Shown here: positions 1 to 8,180 of the stretch, piece by piece | How the letters are laid out: the number at the start of each line of letters is the position of its first letter | How positions within the stretch are numbered: the stretch's first letter is position 1 | From: Falsiroseomonas oryziterrae | Lineage (GTDB): Bacteria > Pseudomonadota > Alphaproteobacteria > Acetobacterales > Acetobacteraceae | Direction of reading: 5' to 3' | DNA: 45,653 nt | Assembly: GCF_021864505.1 (NCBI RefSeq) | Contig: NZ_JAKJIB010000005.1 | Location: 1-45,653, forward strand | Program-made: the position numbers and the translations under genes | Notes under the pieces: model-generated | Told to the model about the DNA's origin: nothing | Databases searched by the model: none | The model's input: only the letters and a program-made list of their open reading frames with translations

Positions 1-98
1 AGCGCCAGCAGCAGGCCGAAGCGCGCCTGGCGCCGCGCCAGGCCGCCCGGCCGCGGCGCGGCGCGCGGCAGCGCGGCCGAGGAGATGGCGGTGCCCAC
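1..98 (-). CDS. ABC transporter permease, N-terminal fragment (partial)
   Basis: Only about 32 codons are inside the window. Reading leftward from a GTG at 98-96, just after the stop of the solute-binding protein gene, the frame stays open to the edge. It gives a short polar leader, a basic stretch (RRQAR) and the start of a hydrophobic segment (FGLLLA). That is how MalF/UgpA-type sugar permeases begin, and a permease directly after a family 1 binding protein is the usual order. The gap to the upstream stop is three bases, so the two genes would be translationally linked. The identity is inferred mainly from context; the fragment is too short for a domain call. Confidence 0.5.
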   Translation of the reverse strand, partial: MGTAISSAALPRAAPRPGGLARRQARFGLLLA

Positions 99-101
99 GC
101 C

Positions 102-1388
102 TCAGGTCCGGCGCTGGTTCGCGGTGGCGCGGCGCAGGCGTGTCGCCATGTCGGCGATGGCCTGGGCCGGCGGCTTGGACAGCAGCAGCGCCGCCTGCAC
201 CTCCTCGCCGATGATGTTGGTCAGGTCGGCGGCGTTCGGCCAGGTGGAGGGCTCGTCCATCTCCGCCGTGCCGGCGTTGCGCGTCCAGTCCACGACATAG
301 GAATCGTCCTGCAGCGTCCGCAGCGCGGTGCGCGTGACGGGGAACAGCCCGACGGCGCGGAAGTAGCGGAGCTGCGTCTCGTCATCGAGCGCCATGTGGC
401 GGACGAACCTCGCCGCCGGCCCGTCGCCGGCGATGCGCGCGCCGCGCGGGTTGGGCAGCACCAGCAGGTGGCCCCACATCAGGGAGCGCGTCGGCTCGCC
501 CGCGCGCAGCACCGGCGTCGCGAAGGCCGCGATGTGCTGGTCGAAGGCGGCGCCCTGGCCGGAATTGTCGCGGGCGAAGCCGCGGGCGAGGGGGGCGTCG
601 TGGTAGAAGGCGGTGCGGTGCTGCGCGATGAGCCGACGGCTGTCGGGTCGGTCCACGTCGCGCGCCATCAGCCCCTCGCGCGAGAGCTCCACCAGGAAGG
701 ACAGCGCGGCGCGGCCGGCCTCGCTGTCCACCACCACCTTGTCCTCCGCATCGAAGACGCGCCCGCCGAAGGTCCAGAGCCAGACCTGGAAATCGGGCGA
801 GATGGAGAGGTTGTTCTTGGTGCAGAAGGCATAGGGCACGACCTCCTGCTGGCTGCGCCGGATGCGCCGCAGCGCGTCGGCGAAGGCGTCCACGCTGCGC
901 GGCATCTCCACGATGCCGGCATCGGCCAGCACTTTCCGGTTCGCCACCATGCCGATCGAGGCAGCGGTCCAGGGCAGGCCGAGCTGGCGCCCGCCGGCCT
1001 GACCGATGCGGAGCAGGCCGGGATCGATGGCGCGCTCCAGCTCGGCGCCCAGCACCTCGCGGATATCGGCGGGCTGCAGGACGCGGGCGAATTGCGGCAG
1101 CCAGCGCTCCGCCAGCTGGACGACGTCCATCGGCTGGTTCGAGCGGATGCGCAGCACCAGGTTCTGCTGCATCTGCGCCCAGGGGAAGCCGATGGTGTCG
1201 AGCCGCATGCCCGGATTGGCGGCGCGGAAGCGCTCGAAGGCCTCGGTCAGGACGGGGCGCGACGCGGCCTCGTCATGGCTCCAGCCGACGAAGGTCACGC
1301 CGCCGGCGGCCTGCGCCCGCGACGATCCCGCGGCGGCTACAGCGGCCGCCCCGCCGAGCAGCGCGCGGCGGCCGAGTTGGAACTGCAT
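102..1388 (-). CDS. ABC transporter extracellular solute-binding protein, family 1 (sugar type)
   Basis: A periplasmic receptor that would deliver a sugar or sugar derivative to an ABC importer. The protein starts MQFQLGRRALLGG and has a twin-Arg-like leader ending near an AQA signal-peptidase site. The mature part reads like family 1 (MalE/UgpB) binding proteins: an early GWSHDE segment, then LTEAFERFRAANPGM, where these proteins have their helix after strand one. About 428 residues is the normal size. I chose the ATG at 1388 because GGAGG/GGAG motifs lie about seven bases upstream; in-frame ATGs at 1394 and 1409 sit on or before that site. It follows the IclR-SMP-30 gene by about 48 bases and precedes a permease, so it probably belongs to the same leftward operon. 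The substrate is unknown; the lactonase, dehydratase and aldolase nearby suggest a sugar or sugar acid. Confidence 0.88.
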   Translation of the reverse strand: MQFQLGRRALLGGAAAVAAAGSSRAQAAGGVTFVGWSHDEAASRPVLTEAFERFRAANPGMRLDTIGFPWAQMQQNLVLRIRSNQPMDVVQLAERWLPQFARVLQPADIREVLGAELERAIDPGLLRIGQAGGRQLGLPWTAASIGMVANRKVLADAGIVEMPRSVDAFADALRRIRRSQQEVVPYAFCTKNNLSISPDFQVWLWTFGGRVFDAEDKVVVDSEAGRAALSFLVELSREGLMARDVDRPDSRRLIAQHRTAFYHDAPLARGFARDNSGQGAAFDQHIAAFATPVLRAGEPTRSLMWGHLLVLPNPRGARIAGDGPAARFVRHMALDDETQLRYFRAVGLFPVTRTALRTLQDDSYVVDWTRNAGTAEMDEPSTWPNAADLTNIIGEEVQAALLLSKPPAQAIADMATRLRRATANQRRT

Positions 1389-1436
1389 GGACATTCTCCT
1401 TCCTCCCATTCCGTGTGGCCGCGCCGGGGCGCGCGG

Positions 1437-3236
1437 CTATCCGCCGAAGCTCCCGACCGGCACGCCGGCCACGCCCGCATCGAAAGCGAAGACCGAACCC
1501 GAGAGCGGCGCCTCGGCGAGCTGCGCCGCCGAGAGCCGCACGCGGGCGCTGGTGATGAACAGGGTGCGAAGCCCCTCGCCGCCGAAGGCGAGGCTGGTCG
1601 GCCGCGGGACGGGCAGGTGGACCAGGCGATCGAGCTGGCCATCCGGCGCGTAGCGCGCGACGCTCCAGCCGTCCCAGAGCGCGACCCAGACGAAGCCCTC
1701 GGCGTCCACCGCCAGGCCATCCGGCTTGCCTTGCGCCTCCGGCACCACGACGAAGGGACGCCGGTTCGTCGCCGTCCCGGTCGCGAGGTCGTAGTCATAG
1801 GCATAGACCGTCCGCGAGCCGGTATCGGTGAAGTAGAAGGTCCTGTCGTCCGGACTCCAGCCGAGGCCGTTTGAGACATGCAGCCCGGTCTCGACCGCGG
1901 TCAGGCGCAGGTCGGGGTCGAGCCGCCAGAGCGTGCCCTGGCCCGGCCCCGCATCGAGCGCCATGGTCCCCGCGAAGAGCCGCCCGGCGCGGTCGCACTT
2001 CGCGTCGTTGAAGCGGTTGGAGGCCTTGCCCGGCTCGGGCACGGCGAGGACGGCGCCCGCACCCGCCTCCGGATCCCAGAGCCGGATGGCGTTGCCGATG
2101 GTGGCGACGAAGCCGCCCGCCCGCCGCGGCACCACCGCGCCGACCAGTTCCGGCACGGGGACGACGCGTTCCTCGCCGGTCGCGGGGTCGCCCAGGTGGA
2201 TGGCGGGGGCCAGGATGTCCACGAAGGCCAGCTGTGCCGCCTCGGCCAGCCAGACCGGGCCCTCGCCCAGGAAGGGGCGCGAGCCGATGGCGAGCCGCAG
2301 GCCCGGGCTCGGCGGCGCCGAGGGGCGCGTCGTGGCGATGGACATTTCGACGTGCCCCGCATTGCCGGAGATGCGCCGCGCCGCCTCGATCACCTCGCGC
2401 CCCAGCGCGTGCAGGCGGTCGGGTGGCAGGCGGAAGCTCGGGCCAAGCACGCAGACCGCGGCGATCGGCTCGCTGAGGTGGTTCAGCACCGGCGCGGCGA
2501 CGGCGGCGACACCCTCCACGCTCTCCTCGATCGAGACCGCGTAGCCGCGCGCCTTCACCAGGTCGAGGTCGCGCTGGAAGGCGTCGGAGGAGGTGATGGT
2601 GGCAGCCGTCAGCGGCGTGAGCTGCAGCGCGGTGAGGCGCCGCCGGCGCTCCGGCGGCGGCAGATGGGCGAGGATGACCTTGCCGACGGCCGAGGCGTGC
2701 AGCGCGGCACGCGCGCCCACCCCGTAGCCGAGCCGCACGCCGGGCCGGACCGCCTCGCGCTGGTCCACGTAGAGGCAGCCGTCGCCGTCCAGCACGGCCA
2801 GTCGCGCGGTCTCGTTGCTGATGGTGGCGAGCCGCGCGAGCTCCGGCTCGGCGGCGCCGCGCAGGTCGAGCGAATCCCAGACCCGGTGCGCCATCTCGAA
2901 GACCTTGAGGCCGAGGCGCCAGCCGCCGGTCTCGGCCTCCTGCCGCAGCAGCCCGGCCTCGGCGAGCGCAGCGAGCATCCGGTGCACCGTCGCGCGCGAC
3001 AGGCCGGCCTGCTCCGCGATGGCGGCGGTGCGCAGCGGCGCGGGCGCGGCGGCCACGAGGTCGAGGAGGCGGAGCGCGCGGAGCAGCGCCTGCGTGCCTT
3101 GCACGGAGCCGTCCGCCGCGCCCTCCGCCTCGGGGCGGGGGGGCAGGGAGGGCGCCTGGCGGAGCGGCCGGTTGCTGCGCATGCCACAATCTGGGCGCGC
3201 TTTCCACGATGTGGTCAAGCCGGATCGCGCCCGCAT
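1437..3236 (-). CDS. IclR-type regulator fused to an SMP-30/gluconolactonase domain
   Basis: One 599-residue reading frame holds two complete domains. Residues about 45-105 are an IclR winged helix-turn-helix (AIAEQAGLSRATVHRMLAAL) and 115-295 an IclR effector domain (ALHASAVGKVILAHLP). Residues about 310-599 are an SMP-30/gluconolactonase six-bladed propeller. The expected divalent-metal and catalytic residues of that family are present: Glu325 in LGEGPVW, Asn410 and Asp411 in NRFND, Asn456 in SNGLGWSPD and Asp506 in KPDGLAVD. The ATG at 3236 is chosen because GGAGG lies about ten bases upstream, overlapping the end of the preceding IclR gene, which implies translational coupling. An internal Met298 lies at the domain junction but has no clear ribosome site. 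SMP-30 proteins hydrolyse sugar lactones, so the fusion may couple lactone sensing or turnover to transcription; that is inference. Confidence 0.9.
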   Translation of the reverse strand: MRARSGLTTSWKARPDCGMRSNRPLRQAPSLPPRPEAEGAADGSVQGTQALLRALRLLDLVAAAPAPLRTAAIAEQAGLSRATVHRMLAALAEAGLLRQEAETGGWRLGLKVFEMAHRVWDSLDLRGAAEPELARLATISNETARLAVLDGDGCLYVDQREAVRPGVRLGYGVGARAALHASAVGKVILAHLPPPERRRRLTALQLTPLTAATITSSDAFQRDLDLVKARGYAVSIEESVEGVAAVAAPVLNHLSEPIAAVCVLGPSFRLPPDRLHALGREVIEAARRISGNAGHVEMSIATTRPSAPPSPGLRLAIGSRPFLGEGPVWLAEAAQLAFVDILAPAIHLGDPATGEERVVPVPELVGAVVPRRAGGFVATIGNAIRLWDPEAGAGAVLAVPEPGKASNRFNDAKCDRAGRLFAGTMALDAGPGQGTLWRLDPDLRLTAVETGLHVSNGLGWSPDDRTFYFTDTGSRTVYAYDYDLATGTATNRRPFVVVPEAQGKPDGLAVDAEGFVWVALWDGWSVARYAPDGQLDRLVHLPVPRPTSLAFGGEGLRTLFITSARVRLSAAQLAEAPLSGSVFAFDAGVAGVPVGSFGG

Positions 3237-3241
3237 GTCCC

Positions 3242-4036
3242 TCAGCCCTCCGCCGTGAGGGTCGGCGGCAGCCGCGCGGCGATCCGGCGGGCGGCCGCCA
3301 TCACCTCCGACGCTCGGGCCAGCAGGTCTTCCCGCGTCATGCGGAAGGCCGGGACAGTGAGGCTGATCGCGCCATGCGGCACGCCGTGGCGGTCAAGGAC
3401 GGGCGCGCCCAGGCTGCGGACCTCCGGAGCCTGCTCCCCGTCATCCAGGGCGAAGCCGCGGCGCGCCGCGGCGTCCAGGTCCTGCTCCAGCGCCTCCCTG
3501 ACGACGAGCGTGCGGGGCGTGTGCGGCACCAGCGGGATCGCACCGAGCAGCGCGGCGCGGCGCGCCGGCGGCAGGAAGGCGAGCACGGCCTTGCCGGTGC
3601 CGCTGCAATAGGCCGGGCCGCGCGCGCCGACGCGCAGGCGGAAGCTTACCGGCTCCCGGCTGTCCGCCTGCGCCAGGTAGAGCATCTCCGTCCCCTGCAG
3701 CACGGCCAGCCGCACCGTCTCGCCGGTTGCGTCGCGCAGGGCGGCCATCTCCTCCTCCGCGGCGCCACGTAGGTCGAGCCCCGCCCAGGCGCGGTTGGCG
3801 AAGGCGATCAGCCGCAGGCCGGGCCGCCAGCCGCCGCGCGGATCCGCGCGGATCAGCCCCTCTTCCTCCAGCGTGGCGAGGATGCGGTGAAGCGTCGCCT
3901 TGGAGTGGCCCGTCATCGCGGCGAGTTCGCCGAAGCGTGGCGGCGCATCGGCCTCCGCGATGGCCGCGAGGACCTCGATGTGGCGGGCGAAGACGCCCTT
4001 GGGCGGTTCCGGCGCGGCGCCGGGCGGTGCGGACAC
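3242..4036 (-). CDS. IclR family transcriptional regulator
   Basis: A 264-residue IclR regulator with normal architecture. The N-terminal winged helix (residues about 15-75) contains FGELAAMTGHSKATLHRIL as recognition helix region, and the C-terminal effector-binding domain contains AYCSGTGKAVLAFLP and later RSLGAPVLDRHG. The start is GTG at 4036, preceded by GAGGAA at a good distance. The gene is divergent from the aldolase gene at 4178, and the space between holds repeated GAACTATGT elements, the likely operator. Its stop is five bases before the ATG of the IclR-SMP-30 fusion, so the two regulators are co-transcribed. IclR proteins usually control the adjacent catabolic operon and themselves; here that would be the sugar-acid genes on both sides. 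The ligand is unknown. Confidence 0.92.
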   Translation of the reverse strand: MSAPPGAAPEPPKGVFARHIEVLAAIAEADAPPRFGELAAMTGHSKATLHRILATLEEEGLIRADPRGGWRPGLRLIAFANRAWAGLDLRGAAEEEMAALRDATGETVRLAVLQGTEMLYLAQADSREPVSFRLRVGARGPAYCSGTGKAVLAFLPPARRAALLGAIPLVPHTPRTLVVREALEQDLDAAARRGFALDDGEQAPEVRSLGAPVLDRHGVPHGAISLTVPAFRMTREDLLARASEVMAAARRIAARLPPTLTAEG

Positions 4037-4112
4037 GGTGCGCTTCCTCGGGGGGGGGCTTCGTCGTCGCGAGCCTGTTGACGGCGGAGCCTGCCTGCGC
4101 CCACACTCGCAG

Positions 4113-4147
4113 TCAATAGAACTATGTTCCGTTCAATGGAACTATGT
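4113..4147. promoter_or_regulatory. Candidate IclR operator: 15-bp direct repeat, 20-bp spacing
   Basis: TCAATAGAACTATGT (4113-4127) recurs as TCAATGGAACTATGT (4133-4147), one mismatch in 15 and exactly 20 bases apart, so both copies face the same side of the helix. Within them, GAAC-3-GTTC (4119-4129) and GTTCC-7-GGAAC (4126-4142) form nested inverted repeats. The element is AT-richer than its surroundings and lies between the divergent IclR (4036) and aldolase (4178) genes. It is the most likely binding site of one or both adjacent IclR proteins; binding itself is inferred. Confidence 0.6.
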
Positions 4148-4177
4148 CGACCTCGGTCGGCGGAGGAGGAGCGCAGC

Positions 4178-5131
4178 GTGCCGTCATTGCCTCGCCTGTC
4201 CGGCGTCCATCCCATCCTCTATGCCTTCTACGGCCCGGATGGCGCGCTCGACCGCGCCGCGCTAGAGCGGCAGGTGGATGTCTGCTTGGCGGCGGGCTGC
4301 GACGGCATCGCGCTGCTCGGGCTGGTGACGGAGGTCTTCCGCCTCTCGACGCAGGAACGGCTGGACCTGGTGGGCTGGGCGGCCGCGCGCATCGCCGGCC
4401 GCGTGCCGCTGATGGCGACCGTCGCCGAGGTCAGCGTGCACGGCCAGCTCGACTTCATCGCGGAGGCCAAGGCGCGCGGCGCCGACTGGGTCGTCCTGCA
4501 GCCGCCGCCCGGCAAGGGCGCGTCGGAGCGCGAAATCCTGCGCTTCCTCGGCGGGGTCGCGGACCGTTCGCCGCTGCCCGTCGGCGTCCAGAACAACCCG
4601 CTGAACATGGACGTCTCCGTCTCGAACGACGCGCTGCTCGCACTACACCGCAACCACCCGAACATCCGCTTCATGAAGGCCGAGGGACCGGCGGTGTCGG
4701 TCGGCGCCTTCGCGCGGGAGGCGGCGAAGACCTGCGACGTCTTCGCCGGCCACGGCGGCATCGAGTGGCCGACGAATCTCCGCAGCGGCTGCCAGGGCCT
4801 GATCCCCGCGCCGGAGCTGGTGGATGCGCAGGTCGCGATTTGGCGCCTCTGGTCCGCGGGCGAGCACGACAGGGCGGAGGCGCTGCACCGCGCCATCCTG
4901 CCCGTCGTCGTCTTCATGTCGCGCTCGCTGCCGCTGCTGATCGCCTATGGCAAGCGGCTGATGGCGATGCGCATGGGCTGGCCGGAGGTGCATCCGCGCC
5001 TTCCCGACACCGCGGTGACGCCCTTCGGCATGGAAGAGCTGGCGCGCTTCGCGGACCTGCTCGGGCCGCTCGGCACCGAGCCGGGCGCCCCCCTCTCGCC
5101 GACGCTGCGGCGCCTGGCCGGCTTCGCGTGA
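4178..5131 (+). CDS. DHDPS/N-acetylneuraminate lyase family aldolase or dehydratase
   Basis: A 317-residue TIM-barrel enzyme of the dihydrodipicolinate synthase family, which cleaves or dehydrates 2-keto acids through a lysine Schiff base. Visible landmarks are LSGVHPILYAFYGPDGALD at the start, GCDGIALLGLVTE (residues 40-52, equivalent to the family GTTGE loop) and FMKAEG with the Schiff-base Lys167. The segment that normally reads YNxP, carrying the catalytic Tyr, is VQNNP here (137-141), so Tyr is replaced by Gln; the chemistry may differ from classical DapA. The GTG at 4178 is preferred because GGAGGAGGA ends seven bases upstream; the in-frame ATG at 4124 lies inside the operator repeats. 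It heads the rightward operon with a Bug receptor and a dehydratase. A 2-keto-3-deoxy-sugar-acid aldolase or dehydratase role fits the context better than lysine biosynthesis. Confidence 0.85.
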   Translation: MPSLPRLSGVHPILYAFYGPDGALDRAALERQVDVCLAAGCDGIALLGLVTEVFRLSTQERLDLVGWAAARIAGRVPLMATVAEVSVHGQLDFIAEAKARGADWVVLQPPPGKGASEREILRFLGGVADRSPLPVGVQNNPLNMDVSVSNDALLALHRNHPNIRFMKAEGPAVSVGAFAREAAKTCDVFAGHGGIEWPTNLRSGCQGLIPAPELVDAQVAIWRLWSAGEHDRAEALHRAILPVVVFMSRSLPLLIAYGKRLMAMRMGWPEVHPRLPDTAVTPFGMEELARFADLLGPLGTEPGAPLSPTLRRLAGFA

Positions 5132-5154
5132 CGCAGGACAAGGAGGAGAACGCC

Positions 5155-6129
5155 ATGACCACGACCCGACGCAGCCTGATCGCCGCTGGCGCAGCGCTGC
5201 TCGCCACCCCGGCCCTCGCGCAGGGCAGCTGGCCGGAGCGCGGCCTGCGCCTCATCGTGCCGCTCTCGCCCGGCGGCATCGCCGACACGATGGCGCGGCT
5301 GGCGGCGGAGCACCTGCAGCAGCGCCTCGGCCGACCGGTCGCGGTGGAGAACCGCAGCGGCGCCGGCGGCGCCATCGGGATGGAAGCGCTCGCCCGCTCC
5401 GCGCCGGATGGCTACACGATCGGCATGGGCAACATCGCCGCGAATGCGATCCTGCCCGCCATGATGCGCGGACGGCTGCCCTATGACCCGGTGGCCGATT
5501 TCACGCCGATCTGCCTCGTCGCGCGGACACCGAGCCTGCTGGTGGTGAACCCGCAGAAGGTGCCGGTGCAGACCCTGCCGGAGTTCCTGGTCTTTCTGCG
5601 TGCCAATCCGGACCGGCTCAACTTCGGCTCCTCTGGGATCGGGACCAGCCTGCACCTCGCGATGGAGATGCTGATGCTGCAGACCGGCACGCGCATGACG
5701 CATGTGCCGTTCCGCGGCTCCTCCGACATGATCACGGCGATGGTCGGCGGTCAGGTGGACCTGGCCGTGGACAGCTTCGCCACCTCCTGGCCGCATGTGC
5801 AGGCGGGGCGGCTGCGTGCGCTAGGCGTGCTGACCGCGGCGCCGGTGGCGCTCGCGCCGGAGCTGCCGACGGTCGGCTCGCTGGTGCCCGGCGTCGAGAT
5901 GGATCCCTGGCACGGCATCATGGGCCCGGCCGGCATGCCGGCCCCGCTGGTCCAGCGCCTGAACGCCGAGCTCGCCGGCTGGCTGCGCGAGCCCGCCGTG
6001 GTGGAACGCTTCGCCAGCTTCGGCGGCGTCGCCTCGCCCACCCCGCCGGAGGCGTTCCGCACGCTCATGACCTCCGAACTCGAGCGGTTCCGCGAGCTGA
6101 TCGCGCGCACTGGCATCACCGCGGGCTGA
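5155..6129 (+). CDS. Bug family TTT solute receptor
   Basis: A 324-residue periplasmic receptor of the Bug/TctC family, which captures organic acids for tripartite tricarboxylate transporters. It has a Tat-like leader (TTRRSLIAAGAALLA) cut after ALA. Family landmarks follow in order: LIVPLSPGGIADTMARL, ENRSGAGGAIGMEALA, SAPDGYTIGMG and later FRGSSDMITAMVGGQVD. AGGAGG precedes the ATG at the usual distance, 23 bases after the aldolase stop. The dehydratase follows after eight bases, so the receptor is embedded in the catabolic operon and probably binds a substrate or intermediate of that pathway, such as a sugar acid. No TctA or TctB membrane subunit lies in the window, which is common for Bug genes. 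Confidence 0.9.
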   Translation: MTTTRRSLIAAGAALLATPALAQGSWPERGLRLIVPLSPGGIADTMARLAAEHLQQRLGRPVAVENRSGAGGAIGMEALARSAPDGYTIGMGNIAANAILPAMMRGRLPYDPVADFTPICLVARTPSLLVVNPQKVPVQTLPEFLVFLRANPDRLNFGSSGIGTSLHLAMEMLMLQTGTRMTHVPFRGSSDMITAMVGGQVDLAVDSFATSWPHVQAGRLRALGVLTAAPVALAPELPTVGSLVPGVEMDPWHGIMGPAGMPAPLVQRLNAELAGWLREPAVVERFASFGGVASPTPPEAFRTLMTSELERFRELIARTGITAG

Positions 6130-6137
6130 GGCGCGCC

Positions 6138-7316
6138 ATGTCCGACACCATCGCCTCCGTCGAGGCCTTCATCGTCGTGATCCCGCGCGAGGTGCCGTAT
6201 CTCGGCCCGCTGCGGAAGGGCGAGGAGATCAACAGCCGCGGCTACTTCATCCGCCGCGGCAACCGCAGCGTCTATCCGGCAACCGACACCTCCGTCCTGG
6301 TGAAGGTGACGACGGCCTCCGGCTGCGTGGGATGGGGCGAGAGCTACGCGATCGTGGCCCCCGGCGCGGTCGCGGAGATCGTCACCGACCTGCTCGGGCC
6401 GCTCTGCATCGGGCGCGATCCGCGCGACCCGGTGCCGCTGCACGAGGATCTCTACGACACCATGCGCGTGCGCGGCTTCGTCAGCGGCTATTTCGTCGAT
6501 GCGCTGGCCGGCCTCGACATCGCGGTGTGGGATGCGGCGGCGCGGCTCGCCGGGTTGCCGCTCTGCCGCATGCTCGGCGGCCAGCGGCACGGGAAGCTCG
6601 CGGCCTATGTCTCGGGCCTGCCGAAGCCGACCCTCGCGGAGCGCGTGGAACTCGCCCTGGAATGGCAGGGGAAGGGCTTCGGCGCGGTGAAGTTCGCCGC
6701 CGCCGTCGCCGACGAGGGCGAGGAGACCGAGATGGCCGCGCTCCGCCGCGCGCTCGGCCCCACCATGCGCATCGCCTGCGACATGCACTGGAAGCACACG
6801 GCGCTCGCCGCGACGCGGCTGATCGACCGGATGCACGCGCACGACCTCTGATTCGCCGAGGCGCCGGTCGCGCCCGAGGACATCGAGGGCCAGAAGGAGG
6901 TCGCGGCCAAGGCGCGCACCTCGGTCGCCATGGGCGAGGAATGGCGCACCGCCTTCGAATATCGCCCGCGCCTGATCGGCCGCTGCATGGACATCATCCA
7001 GCCGGAGATGGCGCATACCGGCGTGACGGAGTTCATGAAGATCGGCCGGATGGCGGAGGCTTTCCACTGCCGCACCATCCCGCACGCCTCGATCGGCATC
7101 GGCATCTTCCAAGCGGCGAGCCTGCATGCCTCGGTCGCGCTGCAGAACTGCGACGGGCACGAGTACCAGCACTCCATCTTCGATCGGAACCTGCGCTTCG
7201 TGCAGGGCGACATGGCGTGCCGGGACGGCTTCTACCAACTCCCCTCGGGCCCGGGCCTCGGTGTCGAGCCGTCGGAGGGGGTCTGGCGCCATGCGCGTTG
7301 TCACGAACCCGCCTGA
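6138..7316 (+). pseudogene. Enolase-superfamily sugar-acid dehydratase interrupted by one in-frame TGA
   Basis: Read through the TGA at 6849-6851, this is one uninterrupted 392-residue mandelate racemase/muconate lactonizing enzyme family protein. Before the stop lie the capping domain and Lys185 (GFGAVKF), then Asp215 (ACDMHWK), the first metal ligand. After it, in the same frame, come Glu241 (FAEAPVAPED) and Glu267 (MGEEW), the other two ligands, Asp285 in MDIIQPEMAHTG and His316 in TIPHAS, the usual Asp/His dyad. The TGA falls in HDL-stop-FAEAP, where relatives carry Trp, so one TGG-to-TGA change explains it. The second Lys of the family KxK motif is absent (KFA). The gene sits eight bases after the Bug receptor. 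Without readthrough the product lacks two of three metal ligands and should be inactive. A sequencing error is an alternative. Confidence 0.85.
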
Positions 7317-8180
7317 GGTAGCATCCTCGGCCTGGCGATGACCTGACAGACCTCCTGGCCGGCCTGACGGTCCGGGCGGTTCGGCCGGTTGCCCGCTCGG
7401 ACAGCGCCGCAGGATTGGACCGCGGCTGTCGCGCCGCTTACGTCTCGAGCGGGTCTTCCTGGGCGCGCGCGGCGTCCAGCGCGGCTCGATTCCGGCGCAG
7501 CGGGGATGGCGCGGCGTCTAGGCACGAAGGCGGGATTCCTGCAGCGATCGGCGCCACGCGCCCGTGGCGACCGCCACCCCGGTGTCGTGCGCGGCGCGGC
7601 CGCCCTCCTGCAGGAGATCCGGCTCGGCCGTCTGTCTCACGGCTTGGTGGCACCGGTCCCTCGCGTCAGCACGATCATGCCGAGCGGTCCGCCAGGTGGC
7701 GACAATACCCTCGCCGCATCCAGGCTAGACGCGGAAGGTCCGCTCCCCGCCCTCTGCGGTCCGATCGGCTGCTGCGTCTAAATGGCGACCTCGATGTAAT
7801 GGCATCGTCGGTTGCGCGTCCCTGCATCCACCAATTCCGAACCCGAGAACACACCACGCCCGATGGCACACGCCAGCGGGCACTCGGTCTCTTGGTGGCA
7901 TCCAGAACGCCCGGCCCAGCACTGCCGCCAGGTGGCCGCTGACCCTTCCCGCCCTCCGATGCCCCACCTGAGCTAGAGTCTGTGATCGCGAAGGCAGGCG
8001 CTGCGGCCTTTTGCGCGACCGACGCGCTCTGCAGACGGCAAACGCCTTTGCCGTTGGTTCAGCGCGCGCGCTCGCGGGGACGCAGTGCCCGAGGGTATCG
8101 AGTGCGTGCACGCATACGTACATCCATATACGACCGCACGCCGCACGACATCCGCGCGGTGACGCCCGGAGACCCTCAGG
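7317..8180. other. Gene-free stretch with a dispersed repeat copy
   Basis: This stretch of 864 bases separates the 3' end of the broken dehydratase gene from the stop of the convergent ThDP-enzyme gene. The open frames in it are short, overlap on both strands, and give proline-, arginine- and serine-rich translations without recognisable domains or convincing ribosome sites. It holds dispersed repeat copy A near 7732-7850. I see no tRNA and no transposase remnant. It may be a scar of lost genes or an insertion element. Confidence 0.6.
7732..7850 (+). repeat. Dispersed intergenic repeat, copy A
   Basis: The core at 7785-7829 matches 43323-43367 (copy D) at 43 of 45 positions. Similarity extends leftward through the CTCCCCGCCC...GCGGTCCGAT block (7742-7764), also present before copy D. 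Downstream it fades after GCATCC, with a weak AATTCCGAACCCGAG remnant of the tail seen in copies C and D. No gene overlaps it. The nature of the element is unknown; a degraded mobile element end or a REP-like sequence are options. Confidence 0.75.

Noticed and set aside
396-1874. Long plus-strand frame of 492 codons opposite the binding-protein and fusion genes
   Set aside because: It is antisense to two genes with clear domains and gives low-complexity Arg/Ala/Gly/His-rich sequence, the usual shadow in GC-rich DNA.
6849-6851. TGA read as selenocysteine
   Set aside because: The position corresponds to a conserved Trp, enolase-superfamily dehydratases do not use selenocysteine, and no Sec machinery is in the window. 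A TGG-to-TGA change is simpler.
7389-7942. Short plus-strand frames in the gap after the dehydratase
   Set aside because: They overlap each other, lack ribosome sites and domains, and one crosses the dispersed repeat.
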